Shown: positions 1 through 6,170 of the stretch, one piece after another | How the letters are laid out: each line of letters opens with the position of its first letter | How positions within the stretch are numbered: position 1 is the stretch's first letter | Assembly (NCBI RefSeq): GCF_035712165.1 | Contig: NZ_DASTBH010000294.1 | Coordinates: 1-21,530, forward strand | Source: DASYTH01 sp035712165 | Lineage (GTDB): Bacteria > Actinomycetota > Actinomycetes > Mycobacteriales > Pseudonocardiaceae | Reading direction: 5' to 3' | DNA: 21,530 nucleotides | The notes under the pieces: model-generated | Seen by the model: the letters and a program-made list of their open reading frames with translations, nothing else | Told to the model about the DNA's origin: nothing | Databases searched by the model: none | Translations under genes and position numbers: made by a program

Positions 1-2
1 AG

Positions 3-245
3 CGGGCGATCGCCGCCGTGCCCGGGGTGACCGAGGGGTGCGTGGTCGGCCTGCCCGACCCGGAGTGGGGCCAGCGGGTCGCGGTGGCGGTGGTCGCGTC
101 GGTCCGGGACGAGACCGCGATACAGGACGCGGTTCGGGCGGCGCTCGGCGCGGCCGCCGTCCCCAGGACGATCCGCTTCGTCGACCGGCTCCCGCTGCGC
201 GGGCCGGGGAAGGTGGATCGTGCCGCGGTGGCCGCCTCGTTCTGA
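3..245 (+). CDS. menE: C-terminal part of o-succinylbenzoate-CoA ligase (MenE-like AMP-binding enzyme), cut by window edge
   Basis: An open frame enters from the left edge and ends at TGA 243-245, giving about 80 C-terminal residues. They look like the small C-terminal domain of an acyl-adenylate-forming enzyme: a GLPDPEWGQRV stretch, then VPRTIRFVDRLP, then the closing GPGKVDR motif, whose lysine (about residue 70 of the fragment) matches the conserved catalytic lysine of the family. MenE activates o-succinylbenzoate to its CoA thioester in menaquinone synthesis. This assignment rests on the neighbour: menA starts 28 bases downstream on the same strand. Another acyl-CoA ligase is possible from the fragment alone, because the AMP-binding domain lies outside the window. 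Confidence 0.8.
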   Translation, partial: RAIAAVPGVTEGCVVGLPDPEWGQRVAVAVVASVRDETAIQDAVRAALGAAAVPRTIRFVDRLPLRGPGKVDRAAVAASF

Positions 246-273
246 AGCACCGTTATCCAGCAGGATGGGGGGC

Positions 274-1146
274 ATGGCGACGGTGACGCAATGGGTGCAG
301 GGGGCACGGGTCCGGACGTTGCCGAACTCCGTGGCGCCGGTTCTGGTGGGAGCGGGCGCGGCGGCGGCGATCGACGCGTTCGTGTGGTGGCAGTCGCTGC
401 TGGCGCTGGTCGTGGCACTGAGCCTGCAGGTCGGCGTCAACTACGCCAACGACTACTCCGACGGGATCCGGGGCACCGACACCGAGCGGGTCGGCCCGCT
501 GCGGCTGGTCGGGTCGGGGCTGGCGACCGCGGTGTCGGTGCGCACCGCGGCGTTCGCCAGCTTCGCGGTCGCCGGGGTGGCCGGCACGGTGCTGGTGGCC
601 GCCACCGGGCGGTGGTGGTTGCTGGCAGTCGGGGCGCTGTGCGTCCTCGGGGCCTGGTTCTACACCGGCGGCAAGCGGCCGTACGGCTACTCGGGCTGGG
701 GCGAGGCCGCGGTGTTCCTGTTCTTCGGACCGGTGGCGGTGCTGGGCACGCTCTACGTCCAGGCCGGCCGGCTGACCTGGGCCGGGCTGGCCGGGGCGGT
801 GGCCACCGGGGCGTTCTCGGCGGCCGTGCTGGTCGCCAACAACCTGCGGGACGTGCCGACCGACCGGGCCGCCGGCAAGATCACCCTGGCGGTCCGGCTC
901 GGCGCTGCCCGCACCCGGATCTTCTACTGCGTACTGGTCGCGGTCCCGTTCCTGATCACGCTGGGCGCGGCCGCCGGTGAGCCCTGGCTGCTGGCCGGCC
1001 TGCTGGCCGCGCCGCTGGTGCTGCCGGCCGCCCGCCGGGTCGGCGCCGGCGCGGAGGGCCTGTCGCTGATCCCGGTGCTGCGGGACACCGCGCTGGCCAT
1101 GCTGGTCTGGGCGCTCGGCACGTCGCTCGCGCTGGCCTTCTCCTAG
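274..1146 (+). CDS. menA: 1,4-dihydroxy-2-naphthoate polyprenyltransferase MenA (UbiA family)
   Basis: The product (290 aa) is a polytopic membrane protein of the UbiA prenyltransferase family, which attaches the polyprenyl tail to 1,4-dihydroxy-2-naphthoate in menaquinone synthesis. The first Asp-rich motif is seen as NYANDYSDGIRGTD (about residues 56-69), typical of MenA, and the second as NNLRDVPTDRAAGK (about 189-202). Hydrophobic segments fill the rest. The frame is open upstream to an ATG at 220 inside menE, but I choose ATG 274 because the protein then begins MATVTQWVQGARVRTLPNS, as MenA proteins usually do, and the preceding purine-rich stretch can act as ribosome binding site. The stop overlaps the stop of the convergent cds1 by four bases. 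Confidence 0.95.
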   Translation: MATVTQWVQGARVRTLPNSVAPVLVGAGAAAAIDAFVWWQSLLALVVALSLQVGVNYANDYSDGIRGTDTERVGPLRLVGSGLATAVSVRTAAFASFAVAGVAGTVLVAATGRWWLLAVGALCVLGAWFYTGGKRPYGYSGWGEAAVFLFFGPVAVLGTLYVQAGRLTWAGLAGAVATGAFSAAVLVANNLRDVPTDRAAGKITLAVRLGAARTRIFYCVLVAVPFLITLGAAAGEPWLLAGLLAAPLVLPAARRVGAGAEGLSLIPVLRDTALAMLVWALGTSLALAFS

Positions 1147-2237
1147 AAGTACTGCCACTCGCCGGTGGCCAGGAACCGGTCGAGCACCTGCTGGTACGGC
1201 CGCAGATCCAGGCCCTGCCGGGCGATCCAGTCGTCGTTGAAGTAGGTGTGCGCGTAGCGCTCGCCGCCGTCGCAGAGCAGCGAGACCACGCTGCCCGGGC
1301 AGTCCTGGGCGACCATCTCGGCGACGATGCCGAAGGCGCCCCAGAGGTTGGTGCCGGTCGAGCCGCCGACCCGGCGGCCGAGCACCTGCTCGGCGGTGCG
1401 GATGGCGGCCAGCGACGCGGCGTCCGGAACCGGGATCATCCGGTCGACCACCGCGCCGATGAACGACGGCTCGACCCGGGGCCGGCCGATGCCCTCGATC
1501 CGCGAGCCGCGGCTGCTGGTCAGCGCCGGGTTGTCGTCCCGCCAGGCGGTGAAGAACACCGAGTTCTCCGGGTCCACGACGGCCAGCCTGGTGCGTAGCT
1601 GCCGGTAGCGCAGGTAGCGGCCGATGGTCGCGCTGGTGCCGCCGGTCCCGGCGCCGACCACCACCCAGGCCGGCTCCGGATGCAGCTCGAGATCCAGCTG
1701 CTGGAAGATCGACTCGGCGATGTTGTTGTTGCCGCGCCAGTCGGTGGCCCGCTCGGCGTTGGTGAACTGGTCCATGAAGTGCCCGCCGAGCTTCTCGGCC
1801 AGCCGCAGGGACTCCTCGTAGATCCGGCTCGGCTCGTCGATGAAGTGGCAGGCGCCGCCCTGCCGCTCGATCAGCGCCACCTTCTCCTCGCTGGTGGTGC
1901 TGGGCATCACGGCGATGAACGGCAGCCCGAGCAGCCGGGCGAAGTACGCCTCGGAGACGGCGGTCGAGCCGGACGAGGCCTCGATCACCGGGGTGCCTTC
2001 CACGATCCAGCCGTTGCACAGCGCGTACAGGAACAGCGACCGGGCCAGCCGGTGCTTGAGCGAACCCGTGGGATGGGTTGACTCGTCCTTGAGATAGAGC
2101 TGGACCCCCCAGTCCGCGGGCAGCGGGAACGGCAGCAGATGGGTGTCCGCGCTGCGGTTCGCGTCGGCCTCGATGATCCGCACGGCGCGGCACACCCAGT
2201 CCCGGGTCGTGTCGCTACAGCGGTCGACCGGCGTCAC
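1143..2237 (-). CDS. cds1: PLP-dependent L-cysteine desulfhydrase, Cds1 type
   Basis: A 364-aa fold-type II PLP enzyme. It carries the PLP lysine in HPTGSLKHRLARS (K61), a phosphate-side loop SSGSTA (about 88-93), a glycine-rich GAGTGGTSA (about 195-203) and a terminal segment with CDGGERY. The N-terminal ADANRSADTHLL and the SLFLYALCNGWI stretch match what I recall of M. tuberculosis Cds1 (Rv3684), which breaks L-cysteine into pyruvate, ammonia and H2S; they differ from CysK and CysM. It starts with GTG, overlapping the TGA of the DUF4229 gene (GTGA), so translation is probably coupled. It is the last gene of an Lrp-DUF4229-cds1 operon. The activity is inferred from family resemblance; a cysteine-synthase-like activity is the alternative. 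Confidence 0.85.
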   Translation of the reverse strand: MTPVDRCSDTTRDWVCRAVRIIEADANRSADTHLLPFPLPADWGVQLYLKDESTHPTGSLKHRLARSLFLYALCNGWIVEGTPVIEASSGSTAVSEAYFARLLGLPFIAVMPSTTSEEKVALIERQGGACHFIDEPSRIYEESLRLAEKLGGHFMDQFTNAERATDWRGNNNIAESIFQQLDLELHPEPAWVVVGAGTGGTSATIGRYLRYRQLRTRLAVVDPENSVFFTAWRDDNPALTSSRGSRIEGIGRPRVEPSFIGAVVDRMIPVPDAASLAAIRTAEQVLGRRVGGSTGTNLWGAFGIVAEMVAQDCPGSVVSLLCDGGERYAHTYFNDDWIARQGLDLRPYQQVLDRFLATGEWQYF

Positions 2238-2518
2238 TTCTGCTCCTGCCCGCCGGGCGCGTCGCCGCGCAGTTCGGCCCGCAACTGTTCGCGCACCGCG
2301 TGCCGGGTGGCGCCGCGCTCGGCCAGCCCGCTGGTGACCCGCTGGTTGAGCCCGCGGAACAGCAGCAGGCCCAGCGGGAAGCCGACCACGATCGCGACGG
2401 CCAGGCTGACCAGCAGCGGGACGTCGAACAGCAGCAGCACGGCGGCGACCACGGCCATCAGACCGAGCCGCGCCAGCGTGTATAAGGCCAGGTCCCGGCC
2501 GAGATGTCCGTCTGACAT
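2234..2518 (-). CDS. DUF4229 small membrane protein
   Basis: A 94-aa protein with two hydrophobic segments (about residues 12-31 and 33-55) and a charged, basic C-terminal tail containing LNQRVTSGLAERGATRHAVREQ. This layout fits the actinobacterial DUF4229 family, whose function is unknown. ATG start at 2518; no clear Shine-Dalgarno is visible. It lies 27 bases after the Lrp gene and overlaps cds1 at GTGA, so it is probably a middle operon gene. Leucine 12 is encoded by TTA (plus-strand 2483-2485), a rare codon in high-GC actinomycetes. A role in transport or membrane anchoring linked to cysteine metabolism is only a guess from position. Confidence 0.75.
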   Translation of the reverse strand: MSDGHLGRDLALYTLARLGLMAVVAAVLLLFDVPLLVSLAVAIVVGFPLGLLLFRGLNQRVTSGLAERGATRHAVREQLRAELRGDAPGGQEQK

Positions 2519-2545
2519 GGGCCGACGGTACCGCGCCGGGCAGGG

Positions 2546-2995
2546 CTACTCGGCCGCCGTGTTGGGCCGGCCCTCGAACCGGGTGGACAGCACGACCGTC
2601 GTTCGAGTCCGGGCCACGCCGTCCAGGCGGCGCAACCGGCCGAGGGTGTGCTCCAGGTTGTCGACGGTGGCCACCCGCACCTTGACCACGAACGTGTCGT
2701 CACCGGCCACCGCGTAGCAGGACTCCACCTCGGGCAGCCCGCCGAGCGCGTCGGCGACGGCCTCGTCGTCGGCGGTGTCGGTGAGGTTGATGCCGACCAG
2801 GGCGGTCACCCCCAGGCCGACCGACTGCGGGTCGACGACCGCGTGGTAGCCCACGATCACGCCGGTCGCCTCCAGCTTGCCCACCCGCTCGTGCACGGCC
2901 GATGCCGACAGCCCGACCAGCCGGCCGAGCTCGGCATAGGTGGCCCGGCCGTTGCGCCGCAGCGCGTCGATGATCTTGCGGTCGACGGAGTCCAC
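2546..2995 (-). CDS. Lrp/AsnC-family transcriptional regulator
   Basis: A 149-aa protein with the classic Lrp/AsnC layout: a winged helix-turn-helix at about residues 3-50 (DRKIIDALRRNGRATYAELGR, then LSASAVHERVGKLEATGVI) and a C-terminal RAM ligand-binding domain at about 65-140, including VESCYAVAGDDTFVVKVRV. Such proteins usually sense amino acids. It is the first gene of the leftward operon that ends in the cysteine desulfhydrase, so cysteine or a related amino acid is a plausible ligand, as for the cysteine-responsive Lrp-family regulator of enterobacterial cysteine catabolism. Start is GTG with no Shine-Dalgarno; a TANNNT box eight bases upstream suggests a leaderless message. Confidence 0.92.
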   Translation of the reverse strand: MDSVDRKIIDALRRNGRATYAELGRLVGLSASAVHERVGKLEATGVIVGYHAVVDPQSVGLGVTALVGINLTDTADDEAVADALGGLPEVESCYAVAGDDTFVVKVRVATVDNLEHTLGRLRRLDGVARTRTTVVLSTRFEGRPNTAAE

Positions 2996-3003
2996 GGGGT
3001 CTA

Positions 3004-3009
3004 AGCCTA
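3004..3009 (-). promoter_or_regulatory. Candidate -10 box of a leaderless promoter for the Lrp gene
   Basis: On the minus strand TAGGCT lies eight bases before the GTG at 2995. This matches the actinobacterial TANNNT box at the distance seen in leaderless mRNAs, where transcription starts at the start codon. The absence of a Shine-Dalgarno agrees. No good -35 is visible. Confidence 0.35.
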
Positions 3010-3155
3010 GGTCCCTGGTCGGCCCGCACAGGCATGTCCGATGCAGCCGATTTGTCCCTTACTACCTCTTTACCTCCAGACAACCGTTCGAGTACCCGAA
3101 GGGCGAGATGCGACGATGCGGGTAACCGCGCACGACGCGAACGAGGAGGCGTGAG

Positions 3156-3368
3156 TTGACCGCTGTGACACACATCGGCGAGCGGCTGCTGACCCCTGGT
3201 GAAGTAGCCGCCCTGTTCCGGGTCGACCCCAAGACCGTCACGCGCTGGGCGACCGCTGGACGCATCGGGTCCATCCGCACGCCTGGCGGCCACCGCCGGT
3301 TCCGCGAGTCCGAAGTCAAGGCCCTGCTCGCCGAGCTCACCACCGAGGCGACCGCTCCCGCGGGCTAA
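3156..3368 (+). CDS. bldC: BldC-type MerR-like DNA-binding developmental regulator
   Basis: A 70-aa protein consisting of one MerR-like winged helix-turn-helix: LLTPGEVAALFRVDPKTVTRWATAG followed by the wing SIRTPGGHRRFRESEVKALL. Length and sequence match Streptomyces BldC, which binds DNA as asymmetric head-to-tail oligomers and controls entry into development. The start is TTG 3156, chosen because a strong GAGGAGG (3143-3149) lies six bases upstream; an in-frame GTG at 3165 would be too far away. The upstream region (2996-3142) separates it from the divergent Lrp gene and should hold both promoters, though I cannot point to a convincing -35/-10 pair for bldC. Confidence 0.93.
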   Translation: MTAVTHIGERLLTPGEVAALFRVDPKTVTRWATAGRIGSIRTPGGHRRFRESEVKALLAELTTEATAPAG

Positions 3369-3450
3369 TTTCGAACTCGAAGCGGTGATCGGCTGCGCGC
3401 GCCCAGGCAAACACTGTCGCCCCTTGAGCCCCGGAACCAGACAAACGGGC

Positions 3451-3456
3451 TAATCT
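3451..3456 (+). promoter_or_regulatory. Candidate -10 box upstream of small membrane protein gene
   Basis: TAATCT fits the TANNNT consensus and would place the transcription start near 3463, about 25 bases before the ATG at 3488. The nearest -35-like TTGAGC (3424-3429) is 21 bases away, too far for a standard sigma-70 promoter. Confidence 0.3.
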
Positions 3457-3487
3457 CGATGGGGAGTTCTCTGGGAGGTGACGTCTG

Positions 3488-3676
3488 ATGGTGTACTTGC
3501 TCGCTCTGATCGGCGCGATCGCCGTGTTGGTGCTGCTGTGGCGCGCGTTCGTCGCCCGCCCGGCCAGTGTCGCCCCGCGCCGCCGGTCGGTGGCGCCCGA
3601 CGACGACCCCGAGTTCCTCCGCGATCTCGAACGCAAGCGCCGCCGCCCCGACGAGGACGACGGCGGCGCCGGCTGA
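3488..3676 (+). CDS. Small single-pass membrane protein of unknown function
   Basis: A 62-aa protein with one N-terminal membrane segment (VYLLALIGAIAVLVLLWRAF, residues 2-21), then a short cytoplasmic-type tail rich in Arg, Asp and Glu (DDDPEFLRDLERKRRR). A good Shine-Dalgarno, GGGAGGTG, ends about eight bases before the ATG, supporting a real gene despite its size. It converges on the MinD-like ATPase gene with only nine bases between the stop codons. No function is recognised. The mixed-charge tail following a membrane anchor could bind a partner protein. Confidence 0.72.
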   Translation: MVYLLALIGAIAVLVLLWRAFVARPASVAPRRRSVAPDDDPEFLRDLERKRRRPDEDDGGAG

Positions 3677-3685
3677 AGACGGGGT

Positions 3686-5152
3686 TTACGTTCCGGGGAA
3701 GGCGTCCGCGACCGTAGCCGCCATCTCCAGCAGGGCGAGCCGGGTGGCCGGGTTGAGCCGTTCCAGCTCGATCTCCGCGCCCTCCTCCAGGTGCGGGTCG
3801 AACGGAATCCGGCAGACCGCTCGGCAGCGTGAACCGAAGTGCTGGGCCAGCCGGTCCAGGTCCACCGAACCGGACTTCGGTCGCACCGAGTTGATCACCG
3901 CGACGGAGCGGGCCACCAGGTCCCGGTAGCCGTGCACGTCCAGCCAGTCCAGCGTGGCCGAGGCGCTGCGCGCCCCGTCCACCGACCCGGACGACACCAC
4001 GACCAGCGAGTCGGCCAGGTCCAGCACGCCCTTCATGGCCGAGTGCATCAGGCCGGTGCCGCAGTCGGTGAGCACGATGTTGTAGAAGTGCTCGAGCAGC
4101 GCGATCGTGCGCCGGTAGTCGTTCTCGCTGAACGCCTCGGACACGGCCGGATCCTGGTCGCTGGCCAGCACCTCGAGCCGGCTGGGGCCCTGCGAGGTGT
4201 ACGCCCGGATGTCGCTGTAGCGCCGGATCCGGTCGGCGTCGCGGAGCAGATGCCGGACCGTGGCGGTGGTCTCCAGCGGGATCTTCTGGCTCAGCGTGCC
4301 CCGGTCCGGGTTGGCGTCCACCGCGATCACCCGGTCGCCGCGCAGCGAGGAGAACGTGGAGCCGAGCGTCGTGGTGGTGGTGGTCTTGCCGACCCCGCCC
4401 TTGAGGCTCAACATCGCGATCTTGTAGCAGCCCCGCAGCGGCTGGTTGACCCGTCCGATCAACTCGCGCCGCTGGACGTCCGCGGGCGCCTCGCCGACGT
4501 TGATCAGGTGACCGGTGGCCACCCACACCGCGCGCCGCCAGCCCGTCTTCGGCTCCCGCTTGGCCTGCTTGACCAACCGGTTGGTGGCCAGCTCGCCCCG
4601 ACCGTGCGGGTCGGGCGTGCCGGGTGGCCGGTTCGGCGCCTGCTGCCCCGGGCGCGGCGGAAAGCCTTGCTGGTACGGCGAAGCCGGGTAGCCGGGCACG
4701 GCGTAGGGACCGCTCGGGACCTGGTGCGGCCCGGAGCCGCCGGGGACGGGATAGGGGCCGGAGCCGCCCGGGACGGGGTAGGGACCCGAACCGCCGGGGA
4801 CGGGGTAGGGACCCGAACCGCCGGGAACGGGGTACGGACCGGGGCCGGGCGGCATCGGATACGGGCCGGAGGCGCCGGGCACGTGATGCGGACCGGACGG
4901 GCCGCCGGGCACCTGGTGCGGACCGGACGGGCCGCCTGCGGGATACGGGCCGGACTGCTCGGGGGGCGCGGGGTGCGGGCCGGACTGGTGTCCCGGATAG
5001 GGAGTGGAGTCGGTCCGCTCCTCCTCGTCAAGATGGGACGAGGTCGGCATGGGACCGAAATCGTGCGTCTGGCCGTCGAGTTCGTCGAGATCGACGTTGG
5101 GCTGTGGCCCGCTCGGGTTCGGCTCTGCTGGCTCGTCCTGACGCCCACTCAC
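3686..5152 (-). CDS. Proline-rich MinD/ParA-like ATPase (EspI-like)
   Basis: A 488-aa protein with two parts. Residues 1 to about 185 are low-complexity, rich in Pro, Gly and Ser, with four near-identical PYPVPGGSG-type repeats around residues 100-140. From about 240 comes a SIMIBI-class ATPase: deviant Walker A LKGGVGKTT (lysines 251 and 256), an A' region VDANPDRGTL (about 278-287) and a Walker B region VLTDCGTG (about 360-367). This build matches the EspI/Rv3876-type ATPases linked to ESX secretion, but no ESX gene is in the window. GTG start is supported by AGGGAGGA seven bases upstream. It lies 85 bases beyond ccsB on the same strand, with a hairpin between. Its partner or cargo is unknown; roles in protein positioning or secretion control are inferred. 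Confidence 0.85.
   Translation of the reverse strand: MSGRQDEPAEPNPSGPQPNVDLDELDGQTHDFGPMPTSSHLDEEERTDSTPYPGHQSGPHPAPPEQSGPYPAGGPSGPHQVPGGPSGPHHVPGASGPYPMPPGPGPYPVPGGSGPYPVPGGSGPYPVPGGSGPYPVPGGSGPHQVPSGPYAVPGYPASPYQQGFPPRPGQQAPNRPPGTPDPHGRGELATNRLVKQAKREPKTGWRRAVWVATGHLINVGEAPADVQRRELIGRVNQPLRGCYKIAMLSLKGGVGKTTTTTTLGSTFSSLRGDRVIAVDANPDRGTLSQKIPLETTATVRHLLRDADRIRRYSDIRAYTSQGPSRLEVLASDQDPAVSEAFSENDYRRTIALLEHFYNIVLTDCGTGLMHSAMKGVLDLADSLVVVSSGSVDGARSASATLDWLDVHGYRDLVARSVAVINSVRPKSGSVDLDRLAQHFGSRCRAVCRIPFDPHLEEGAEIELERLNPATRLALLEMAATVADAFPGT
4737..4844 (-). repeat. 27-bp in-frame tandem repeat, four units
   Basis: Four consecutive 27-bp units (4737-4763, 4764-4790, 4791-4817, 4818-4844) inside the ATPase gene. 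Units 2 and 3 differ at one base; units 1 and 4 are more diverged. Each encodes nine residues of the PYPVPGGSG type, so copy-number change would keep the frame. Confidence 0.9.
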
Positions 5153-5181
5153 GCTGGGGTCCTCCCTGAACTACGGCTTGC

Positions 5182-5205
5182 GGATACGACGGTAGTCGCA
5201 TCCGA
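5182..5205 (-). terminator. Hairpin between ccsB and the ATPase gene (terminator-like, or operator)
   Basis: A 10-bp stem (5182-5191 with 5196-5205) with a four-base loop. In the minus-strand RNA every position pairs, one as a G-U wobble. It starts about 32 bases after the ccsB stop and is not followed by a U-run, as is common for actinobacterial hairpin terminators. Because it is also about 30 bases upstream of the ATPase start, an operator role is equally possible. Confidence 0.5.
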
Positions 5206-5237
5206 TCGTCGGGCGCGACATGGGGCGTGACGGACGA

Positions 5238-6170
5238 TCAACCGACGCCGGCGTAGGAGTGCAGACCGGCGATCACCAGGTTGATGAAGAACAGGTTGAA
5301 GACCATGACCGCGAAGCCGAGCACGTTGATCGCCGCCGCCCGGCCGCCCCGCCAGCCCGCGGTCGCCCGGGAGTGCAGGTACGCCGCGTAGACCACCCAG
5401 GCCACGAACGCGCACGTCTCCTTGGGATCCCAGCCCCAGAACCGGCCCCAGGCCGCCTCCGCCCAGATGGCGCCGAACACGACCGCCATCGTGTAGGCGG
5501 GGAAGGCGATGATCGTGATGCGGTAGGCGACCCGGTCCAGGGTGTCGGCGGCGGGCAGGCGCGGCGCCAGCCGGGCGAACCGGTCCGGGTTGGTCTTGAT
5601 CAGGTACAGCAGGCTGGCCACCCCCGCCACCAGCAGCGCGCCGCTGGACGTGGCGACCGTGAAGACGTGGATCACCAACCAGTAGGACTGCAGCGCCGGC
5701 TGTACCGGAGCGGCGCTGGTGTAGAGCACGGTGCCGCCGAGGAACATCAGCAGCGCGACCGGAACGAGCACGAACCCGCCCAGATGCCGCACCGGGAACC
5801 GGCGCAGCAGCACCAGCCAGGTCAGCACCGCGCCGAGACAGAGCAGCGAGCCGAACTCGTACATGTTGCCCCACGGCACCCGACCGGCCGCCGACCCGCG
5901 CAGCACCAAGGAGATCAGGTGCACCACCGCGCCGAGCACGGTCAGCGACACGGCCATCCGGCCGAACCGCTCCGCGCGGTTCGACTCGGTCGCGACCGGT
6001 TCCGGCGCGACCTCGTCCGCGCCGTCCGCACCGACCAGTGCCGGCACCGCGACCGGCGTGCGTTGCAGGGCATGCTCGGCGAGGTAGAGCACCGCGGCCA
6101 GGACGTAGATCGCCACAGCGCCGAAGTAGGTCCAGTCGCTGTAGGTGGCCAAGGAATCGGTGGCCGGCAT
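5238..6170 (-). CDS. ccsB: Cytochrome c biogenesis protein CcsB (System II heme-handling subunit, CcsA/ResC type)
   Basis: A 310-aa polytopic membrane protein with the heme-handling WWD signature WGRFWGWDPKETCAFVAW (residues 241-258) and conserved histidines, seen for example at H84, H168, H266 and H304. With ResB it forms the System II synthase that exports heme and attaches it to CXXCH motifs of apocytochromes c on the outer face of the membrane. A hydrophilic insert at about residues 38-68, between the first two membrane segments, is Ala-, Pro- and Glu-rich. The ATG start shares one base with the resB stop (TGATG), so translation is coupled. A symbol ccsA would be equally acceptable under mycobacterial naming. 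Confidence 0.95.
   Translation of the reverse strand: MPATDSLATYSDWTYFGAVAIYVLAAVLYLAEHALQRTPVAVPALVGADGADEVAPEPVATESNRAERFGRMAVSLTVLGAVVHLISLVLRGSAAGRVPWGNMYEFGSLLCLGAVLTWLVLLRRFPVRHLGGFVLVPVALLMFLGGTVLYTSAAPVQPALQSYWLVIHVFTVATSSGALLVAGVASLLYLIKTNPDRFARLAPRLPAADTLDRVAYRITIIAFPAYTMAVVFGAIWAEAAWGRFWGWDPKETCAFVAWVVYAAYLHSRATAGWRGGRAAAINVLGFAVMVFNLFFINLVIAGLHSYAGVG

Noticed and set aside
253..2193. Long minus-strand open frame (646 codons) over menA and cds1
   Set aside because: It is a shadow of the real genes: an Arg/Pro/Gly-rich translation without any domain, typical of the off-frames of high-GC coding DNA. The same holds for other long frames such as 3839-5230 and 15308-17539.
2483..2485. 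TTA codon in the DUF4229 gene as a sign of bldA control
   Set aside because: Another TTA occurs in resB (7481-7483), a housekeeping gene, so TTA is not reserved for developmental genes here.
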